Assembly (NCBI RefSeq): GCF_023502345.1
Contig: NZ_JAMFLX010000005.1
Coordinates: forward strand, 1-64,000
Length of the DNA: 64,000 bases
Direction: 5' to 3'
DNA from: Parendozoicomonas callyspongiae
Lineage (GTDB): Bacteria; Pseudomonadota; Gammaproteobacteria; Pseudomonadales; Endozoicomonadaceae
This document shows positions 58,849 to 64,000 of the stretch, one piece after another (positions within the stretch are counted from its first letter, which is position 1; every line of letters begins with the position of its first letter). Below the pieces are notes generated by a model. The model had not been told where the DNA came from and made no database searches. It saw only the letters and a program-made list of their open reading frames with translations. Position numbers and translations under genes: made by a program.

Positions 58849-58920
58849 TTAACCCTCCAGTTGATAGAACTCACCCTCAGAACCATCTATAGCTAATAGA
58901 TCGTCAGTTTTGAGTTTCTT
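58849..58920 (-). pseudogene. C-terminal scrap of a gene upstream of the Stv-like gene
   Basis: A frame ending at TAA 58849-58851 reads KLKTDDLLAIDGSEGEFYQ and then LEG, and is open for only 23 codons, closed upstream by TGA. Its stop lies 4 bases before the next ATG, a normal operon spacing, so it looks like the tail of a lost preceding gene. Very short, so uncertain. Confidence 0.35.
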
Positions 58921-59199
58921 GTCTCACTAGACCATCGATTTCTGATTATGAACTGGTGTAGAGCCCTATTTGGAAATCATTAATCCATTAAGTAAGTCGT
59001 CTTAGTACACCAAAGGCTGCTCTTCTGATATTTCTTTATCATACGTGTAAGACAGAAAAATAATTCAATATATACTCAACGCCTCAACGAGCAGGAGGAA
59101 CATAGCTAGCGGCTAAACATACCACAGCAATACTTGATGATACCCAAAGCTCCATTACTAATGGTTCAGTACACCCACGACAATTACATTAAGGAACTA

Positions 59200-59375
59200 C
59201 AGAACAGTCAAAGTAGGTCGAAAAGGAACACAACCACACTACCGTCATCCCAAAGACCACGAAAACCAGCAACCCTTACCAAAACCTTACACCCGCAACC
59301 ACCACAAAAGCAACCAAAAATCAATCCAAAAAACCAAAAAATCACCCAGGCACAGCAACCACAACCATCTGATTA
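59200..59375. other. Strand-skewed A/C-rich stretch after tssG
   Basis: The plus strand is almost free of G and T runs (ACCAGCAACCCTTACC, CAACCACCACAAAAGCAACC), so the tssG transcript is U/G-rich here. It runs across the tssG stop at 59342. The skew ends inside the gene. No gene or hairpin seen; a plus-strand frame across it is of biased composition and not convincing. Confidence 0.6.
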
Positions 59376-60478
59376 CTCACCTCACTCTCCAGCCGACTGT
59401 TAAACCCCAACATAGGATAATAATCCGCCCGCTGAGAAAGCTGCAAAGCAGGCAATTCCTGCTCCAGAACCCGAATACAAATATCAAAATCCAGCTCAGT
59501 ACCCGCCACCAGCCGCACCAATGAACGCAAAGATTCCAAACGATGACTGCCAGGTAAAAAACTCATATAAAGCTTGTAACTCATAGGCTCCAGAACCACT
59601 CGGAACCGACTTTGTATCTGCCAACTCTGCTCTCCCAGTACAGCATTCTGCCCAAGAATATTATTGATACCTTTGTTTCTGTTTACGACACCCGGCAGCT
59701 GAGTCTGAAGATCCCGTGGTATGTGGTACCACTCACCAATAAACTGCTCAATTTCAGCCTTTAAACCGAAATGATGCAAAATCGCGCTCTTCAAAGCGCT
59801 GGCTGAACGGATATTCCTGCCCAGCAAACCGCCCATGCCAGCAGCAATTTCATCGGACAGTGCCGTACGATTTTGAACAGCATTGGTGCCCAGGCCAACA
59901 AGGGACTTTACGGCATGGCTATAAAGATCATTCTCTTTCGTCGGCTCAAAATCTCCAACATGCTTGATCCTGTGCCGCTCCACATGAGCAGGTAGCTGAT
60001 ATTTACGCCAGGCCCGGTAGAACAGTGAGATTGTGCGGTGATGAAAGATATCCAGAAAATCCCGCAGGCTTCTGTTTTTGGCTTTCAGCTCTTTGAGAAC
60101 TGTCTCAGTAAAGTGTTGAGGCATCACTCCCTGACTGCCGGTTAACCCCATAAAAGAGACTTCCATCAACCACTGATGACGGTTATCAGGGTCATCGTTC
60201 TCTTCCTGCTCACGGATTTTCAGTCGTGCTATATCTGAGGCTGAAAACGACAAATTCTGTGAAACGAGAAACCGCACCAGCTCTTTATGGGGAGGAGCCT
60301 GTTCTGCTACAGGCTGACTGGCAAACTTCTCTGCCTGGGCTTTTTCAGTCTGGCCGATCGTTTCCAGCAGTCGCACAGCCTGAAAGAAATCAAACTCCTG
60401 CGGCCTTGAACGCAATTTATCAACAACAGTTGGTCGCTTATTCTTATGGCCGGGTGGTTTCTCTGCAGCTGTCATCAC
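59342..60478 (-). CDS. tssG: T6SS baseplate protein TssG
   Basis: 378 aa. N-terminal DFFQAVRLLET, central FMGLTGSQGVMPQHFTE and FLDIFHHRTISLFYRAWRKY are TssG signatures, and the C-terminal part matches DUF1305. With TssE/F/K it forms the baseplate wedge. Overlaps tssF by 4 bases. The last codons fall in skewed sequence, but the length is normal for the family. Confidence 0.93.
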   Translation of the reverse strand: MMTAAEKPPGHKNKRPTVVDKLRSRPQEFDFFQAVRLLETIGQTEKAQAEKFASQPVAEQAPPHKELVRFLVSQNLSFSASDIARLKIREQEENDDPDNRHQWLMEVSFMGLTGSQGVMPQHFTETVLKELKAKNRSLRDFLDIFHHRTISLFYRAWRKYQLPAHVERHRIKHVGDFEPTKENDLYSHAVKSLVGLGTNAVQNRTALSDEIAAGMGGLLGRNIRSASALKSAILHHFGLKAEIEQFIGEWYHIPRDLQTQLPGVVNRNKGINNILGQNAVLGEQSWQIQSRFRVVLEPMSYKLYMSFLPGSHRLESLRSLVRLVAGTELDFDICIRVLEQELPALQLSQRADYYPMLGFNSRLESEVSNQMVVVAVPG

Positions 60479-62307
60479 AAAAGCGCCTTTTCACCTGCCC
60501 GTGGTGGCCAGCGGCGGAATTCACCGTCTTTGCCACTTAAGCGGACAATTAACCGAACAAAGGAATTAATACTGCAATAGACACCAAGAAAACGTTCAAT
60601 CACAGAACTGAACAACAGCGGGCTGGTTCCTGTCATCATCATTGAATCCAGCTCAATTTCCACTTCTGTTCCCCGGCAAAGCACCACGGTGTTATCAATG
60701 GGAATTGGTGCTGTGATTGTTCGCGTCTGCATGGTGCGAATGGATTCAATCAAATTGCGGGTACTGGCAGAATCACGGAAATTATAAAGCCGAAGAATTT
60801 CCTTAAAGGCCTCACAGGAATCCGTGCCACGGCTTAAAGAGAGAAAGTTCAAATTAAGGTGTGAGATCAACCGCCAGTATGCGCCCTCTTTCATGGGCGC
60901 CCGCACCACCGCCGTTGGCGAAATCACGCTGCTGATTCGTTTTGTTGGTGCATCCCCATCAACCACAGTGAAATGAGGTTGCCCACCACCAGTTGGAAGT
61001 TTTCTGGGCAGGTTTCGGTTAGTGCACAGTGTTTCCAGATGTAGAACACTGTTGCCTTCCAGGAAGGGATTAAACTCCAGATCGACCAGCCGAATATCCA
61101 CTTCACTGGCCTGTTCATTCATATGCTCACCTTCAACCACTTCCCGCCGGTGGCTGATCCAGAAAGCAGTCTGCCCCGCTTCCACCTGATGGTGTCTGTA
61201 GCTGTAAAAAGGAGTGAACCCCCGCTTTTTGCCACTGCTGTCACTGCTTACGACTTTCTCAACCGACCAGGTCTCCATCTCATCCCGCCTGCGAAGGTCA
61301 GGCACAACTGGATACTCATAACTGGTATGGTCAAGGGAGATGGGTTCCGCCCGCTGCGGGAACAGATTAACAACCGGCGTACAGCCCAAAGCAAACATTT
61401 TGGCTGAGAGCTGGTGCTCCAGCTCATCAACACTTTCTTCCAGATAGATATAAAGGTGGAAACCCTGCTTTTCATTACCGGCCAGAGCTTTGTCCAACCC
61501 ATCGATATCTATAAAAAGGAACTTCTCCGGAAAAACAAAGTACTCGGTCAGCAATCGGTATCCGAGAAAGGCATTATCCGGATAGGGAATCAGCCCTTCA
61601 TCCTCCTCAAAACCAATTGCCCGAATGCAATCAGCATCAAGGTAAACGGGTTGCGGGTCATCCTCTCCTGTTGCCACTACTAGCTTAACGGCTTTAGTCA
61701 GCAAAAGATCATAAAGCGGATAAACATGCTGAGGTTGCCCACGCAGGAAAAAACGGGTGGAAGGGCTCACCACTTCCCCAACAGCACTCTCTTCAGCCAG
61801 TGTTTTAAAAGCTAGCTTCAAAACAGCATTGGCTTCAGTCACCTTGTTTGAACCCGGAGCAATAAATGGCCGTGGCTGAAGGCTGGCTGATTTCACCTTA
61901 ATGGCAGGAACCGTGACATCATAGGCGGTTTTAAAACGACAACTGCCGCCAGATGCCTGCTCAGTATCCACCAGAGTTCCGGCAGGCACGCAGGCTGGTG
62001 CATCCAGCAGCGCTTCCGGCTCAAACTGAATCACGGCCATGGAAGGGGCTGGACGAAGATAGTGAGGATACAGCGTCTCCAGCATGGCTTCGGTGAGCTC
62101 AGGAAACTCATCATCAAGTTTCTGCTGAATGCGGGCGTTCAGATAAGCAAAACCTGATAAAAGCTGCGCCACCAGAGGGTCAGCCACAGTATCGGTATCA
62201 AGCAGCAGGGAGCTGGCGACCGATGGATGCCGTTTGGCAAATTCACCAGCAGACTGCTGGATAAAAGCCAGTTCCTTTTCGTACAGCGGCAGCAGCTTTT
62301 CACTCAT
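60475..62307 (-). CDS. tssF: T6SS baseplate protein TssF
   Basis: 610 aa, typical length. YEKELAFIQQSAGEFAKRHPSVASSLLL at the start, LSGFAYLNARIQQKLDDEFPELTEAMLETLYPHYLRPAPSM and the DUF879 body are diagnostic. AAGGA lies 9-10 bases before the ATG. Central baseplate component, one of the two TssF copies per TssG. Confidence 0.96.
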   Translation of the reverse strand: MSEKLLPLYEKELAFIQQSAGEFAKRHPSVASSLLLDTDTVADPLVAQLLSGFAYLNARIQQKLDDEFPELTEAMLETLYPHYLRPAPSMAVIQFEPEALLDAPACVPAGTLVDTEQASGGSCRFKTAYDVTVPAIKVKSASLQPRPFIAPGSNKVTEANAVLKLAFKTLAEESAVGEVVSPSTRFFLRGQPQHVYPLYDLLLTKAVKLVVATGEDDPQPVYLDADCIRAIGFEEDEGLIPYPDNAFLGYRLLTEYFVFPEKFLFIDIDGLDKALAGNEKQGFHLYIYLEESVDELEHQLSAKMFALGCTPVVNLFPQRAEPISLDHTSYEYPVVPDLRRRDEMETWSVEKVVSSDSSGKKRGFTPFYSYRHHQVEAGQTAFWISHRREVVEGEHMNEQASEVDIRLVDLEFNPFLEGNSVLHLETLCTNRNLPRKLPTGGGQPHFTVVDGDAPTKRISSVISPTAVVRAPMKEGAYWRLISHLNLNFLSLSRGTDSCEAFKEILRLYNFRDSASTRNLIESIRTMQTRTITAPIPIDNTVVLCRGTEVEIELDSMMMTGTSPLLFSSVIERFLGVYCSINSFVRLIVRLSGKDGEFRRWPPRAGEKALL

Positions 62308-62319
62308 GGTTATGTATCC

Positions 62320-62793
62320 TTACCGCATTTCCAGAATATCAATAGTTTGGGTCACAGGGTCGAGCGCCGAATCAAAAATCAACAGTTCCTGTGATGGATT
62401 GGCATGAAGCACAGCTTCCATCCGGAAGCGAATTGTCGGATCTTCCGGGTCTATAGACTGGGCACTCTCGACCTTGATGGATTTAATGCGGGGCTCATAA
62501 TGGCGCACCGCATCAGCCACCTGGCGACAGAACTTATTTAATGCTTCCGATGAGTTCAGATTAATTGTGGACAGGTCTGGCAAACCGTAATTGGGAATCC
62601 CTTTTCGCACCTGTCCCAGCTCATCGGGAGGAGAAACACACCGATACCGGGTGTTCATCATATGTTCCAGATCCCGGCGCACACTTTCCCTCAGCTGCTT
62701 GAGCTTCAGGTAGTTGACCTGCACGCCTCTCTCGTGCTGCAGAAGTCTGTCCAGCACCGGTGCCATGAGTTTTTTTTCGTTTTTGTTGTACAT
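62320..62793 (-). CDS. tssE: T6SS baseplate protein TssE (gp25-like)
   Basis: 157 aa GPW/gp25 domain: APVLDRLLQHE at the N-terminus, SVRRDLEHMMNTR, then ADAVRHYEPRI with the C-terminal beta segment. The ATG at 62793 has GGAGA very near; the ATG at 62766 is an alternative. The gene leads directly into tssF. Polymerises with the sheath base. Confidence 0.93.
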   Translation of the reverse strand: MYNKNEKKLMAPVLDRLLQHERGVQVNYLKLKQLRESVRRDLEHMMNTRYRCVSPPDELGQVRKGIPNYGLPDLSTINLNSSEALNKFCRQVADAVRHYEPRIKSIKVESAQSIDPEDPTIRFRMEAVLHANPSQELLIFDSALDPVTQTIDILEMR

Positions 62794-62827
62794 TCTCCGG
62801 CCCTGACTGGATGTAGTGACAACAAGG

Positions 62828-63709
62828 TCATCTTGCAGAATTAAACTTCTTAGCTGCTTCTACACTTTCTTGAGAAAGTCTTACAATCTCTTCCCAGCCT
62901 CGAAGGTGTTCTTCGTACTCTTTATCCTGTTCTTCTGTAGTCCATTTTTCAGGTAGTCTGTGAGCAGAATATTTTTGATTCCTAAAGCGATCTTCAATTA
63001 TCTGTTTTTGAGATTTACTCACTTCCGATAAATCTATGGATATGCTGTCCAAGATTTTTTCAAAGAAGTGATTAATTGGATCTTGATCAATAAGGTGCCT
63101 ATCGCCTTTATCTTGAATAAAAAGCGTGTTATCACGAAGCATAAAACATAGGAAATGGGAGTGCGTTAATGGGATAAAGGTCTGAATGATTCTTGACTGA
63201 GAAAAATCGCGATAGATTTCAAACTGGAGAGCATAAAAATCTGCTAGCGTAATAATCTTCCAATTAACTGGTGCCCTATTTATCTGACATCCATTCTTGA
63301 AATTACCATACCCTTCACCCCATTCAGATCTTGTACATTTTAAAACAGCTTCCTCGAAAACCTCATGACTGAACAATGAGTTCTCAAGATCACAGCCTTC
63401 AACGAAAGTTACACCACACCAGAAAAAAAGTTCCCCTGCATTTTCATGAAAGAGTGGGCCCTTTAACTTCCATGCACGGGCAAGAATTGATAATGAAAGA
63501 TAGTTGCCAACTTTTTCATAGCGAGACAAGTCATGAATATCATAGGAGGGCTTGGGGAATAGCTCCTCAGAATAATCTGGTTTATGCACTGGTAGTTTCA
63601 AAGAGAGCTGGGTACCAGATATATCAAATTTAATTGGCTTAGCCACCCGATCAAAGTCAGGGACTTTCGGCCTATATGGTTTGGTAATTGGTAGTATTTC
63701 AAATGCCAT
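62828..63709 (-). CDS. Unknown protein beside the T6SS toxin-like gene
   Basis: 293 aa, no signal peptide or membrane helix. Mixed alpha/beta with aromatic clusters (GNYLSLSILARAWKLKGPLFHENAGELFFWCGVTFVEGCD) and a C-terminal charged helix (EEQDKEYEEHLRGWEEIVRL). AGGA is 7 bases before the ATG. It sits directly downstream of the toxin-like gene and upstream of tssE, the usual place for an immunity gene. Not recognised; immunity is inference from position only. Confidence 0.55.
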   Translation of the reverse strand: MAFEILPITKPYRPKVPDFDRVAKPIKFDISGTQLSLKLPVHKPDYSEELFPKPSYDIHDLSRYEKVGNYLSLSILARAWKLKGPLFHENAGELFFWCGVTFVEGCDLENSLFSHEVFEEAVLKCTRSEWGEGYGNFKNGCQINRAPVNWKIITLADFYALQFEIYRDFSQSRIIQTFIPLTHSHFLCFMLRDNTLFIQDKGDRHLIDQDPINHFFEKILDSISIDLSEVSKSQKQIIEDRFRNQKYSAHRLPEKWTTEEQDKEYEEHLRGWEEIVRLSQESVEAAKKFNSAR

Positions 63710-63725
63710 ATTGTTTTCCTACACC

Positions 63726-64000
63726 TCAGGCAAACTCTCTTGTTATCATATTTTTCAAGTGACCTGTCGCACTTTGATGATACCCTTTTGCTACTGGTGA
63801 GTTATTAACCGCCAGACCAAAAGCTGATCCAGCGGTCAGGGCTGCACCAGTTACTTGTGTGGCAGCACCAGCTAATGACGCTTCTCCTGCAGCGGTTGCC
63901 ATTGCAGCGACCACTCCTGCAGGCCCTGTTCCCAAAAAAGCAAGGACACCGGCTGTTGCGGAAGCTGCTGATACCAGCCCTTTTGTTCCTCCGTAGGAGT
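63726..64000 (-). CDS. Ala/Gly-rich toxin-like protein, C-terminal part (5' end beyond window)
   Basis: Open from the window edge; the last 90 codons are visible. Small hydrophobic residues with glycine zippers (GLVSAASATAGVLAFLGTG, VVAAMATAAGEASLAGAATQ) precede a short polar tail. This composition is seen in PAAR/Rhs or polymorphic-toxin N-terminal/central regions. It is on the T6SS operon strand, 16 bases before the next gene. Identity unknown until the rest is read. Confidence 0.45.
   Translation of the reverse strand, partial: SYGGTKGLVSAASATAGVLAFLGTGPAGVVAAMATAAGEASLAGAATQVTGAALTAGSAFGLAVNNSPVAKGYHQSATGHLKNMITREFA

Larger units (their letters stand above)
58256..59341. other. 1.1-kb gene-poor region between the transposase and tssG
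   Basis: Contains repeat copies A (end), B and C, the truncated Stv-like gene and the end of another, an AT-rich part (58930-59110) with nothing recognised, and a strongly skewed A/C-rich stretch next to tssG. A composite of insertion debris. Confidence 0.6.

Noticed and set aside
55983-59341. Prophage
   Set aside because: Only holin and endolysin are present; no capsid, tail, integrase or replication genes and no att repeats were seen.
59134-59403. 89-codon plus-strand frame at the tssG end
   Set aside because: Pro/Gln/Lys/Thr-rich translation follows from A/C-rich DNA; it overlaps the end of tssG and has no ribosome site.

Overview
The window looks like chromosome of a marine gammaproteobacterium of the Oceanospirillales, most likely Endozoicomonas or a close relative (inference). 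The reasons are a Pseudomonas/Oceanospirillales gene order (accA-tilS-pyrG-kdsA-ftsB-truD-pcm-nlpD-rpoS-fdxA-mutS, and hrpA next to a fadD tandem with a divergent hydrolase and MaoC gene), FleQ/FleN-type flagellar regulators, moderate G+C, and much accessory material: an ABC1-kinase-like protein with a disordered N-terminus, an autotransporter, a type VI secretion system (T6SS), Tyr/HUH transposases and several decaying genes. No rRNA, tRNA or CRISPR array was recognised.

Layout. (1) 1-7.4 kb, all on the minus strand: an ABC1/UbiB-fold kinase-like protein, a rhodanese-fold protein without its catalytic Cys, and flagellar genes fleQ-fliO and flhG(fleN)-fliA, separated by a 434-bp spacer holding a large dyad element; then a membrane-anchored very acidic protein. 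(2) 7.4-21 kb: an autotransporter, a KAS III-like synthase, hrpA, a fadD tandem whose hrpA-side copy is a heavily deleted pseudogene, divergent lipase-like and MaoC genes, a host-attachment family protein and a LysR-type remnant. (3) 21-40 kb: the housekeeping block mutS, fdxA, rpoS, nlpD, a DUF368 (PopT-type) transporter, pcm, truD, ftsB, kdsA, pyrG, tilS and accA, with two unrecognised secreted or lipoprotein genes inserted, then a coiled-coil membrane protein and sodB. eno, ispD, ispF and surE, which commonly sit in this block, are absent. (4) 40-45 kb: an FMN-binding GltB-like protein, a SirB2-family membrane protein, an ExaC-type aldehyde dehydrogenase, a MITE-like inverted repeat, and a RAYT-like protein that has lost its HUH histidines.

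(5) 45.7-64 kb: a T6SS locus. On the plus strand hcp, vgrG, an accessory gene, PAAR, a transthyretin-like membrane protein and a class-3 lipase form a spike/effector module. On the minus strand a toxin-like gene (cut by the window end), an unknown gene, tssE, tssF and tssG run towards clpV and a Cys-rich gene. The usual tssG-clpV adjacency is broken by about 3.4 kb holding a holin/M15-endolysin lysis pair, an IS200-like transposase with duplicated 5' flank, and a truncated gene whose 44 codons resemble the start of an Stv-type domain. The gene products should build and load a contractile injector (Hcp tube, VgrG/PAAR tip, TssEFG baseplate, ClpV recycling). The membrane complex (TssJLM) and sheath genes (TssBC) are not in the window.

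The most interesting stretch is 55.7-59.4 kb. It is either mobile cargo with phage-type lysis genes that landed in the T6SS operon, or an accessory lysis module that travels with T6SS islands; sequence alone does not decide.
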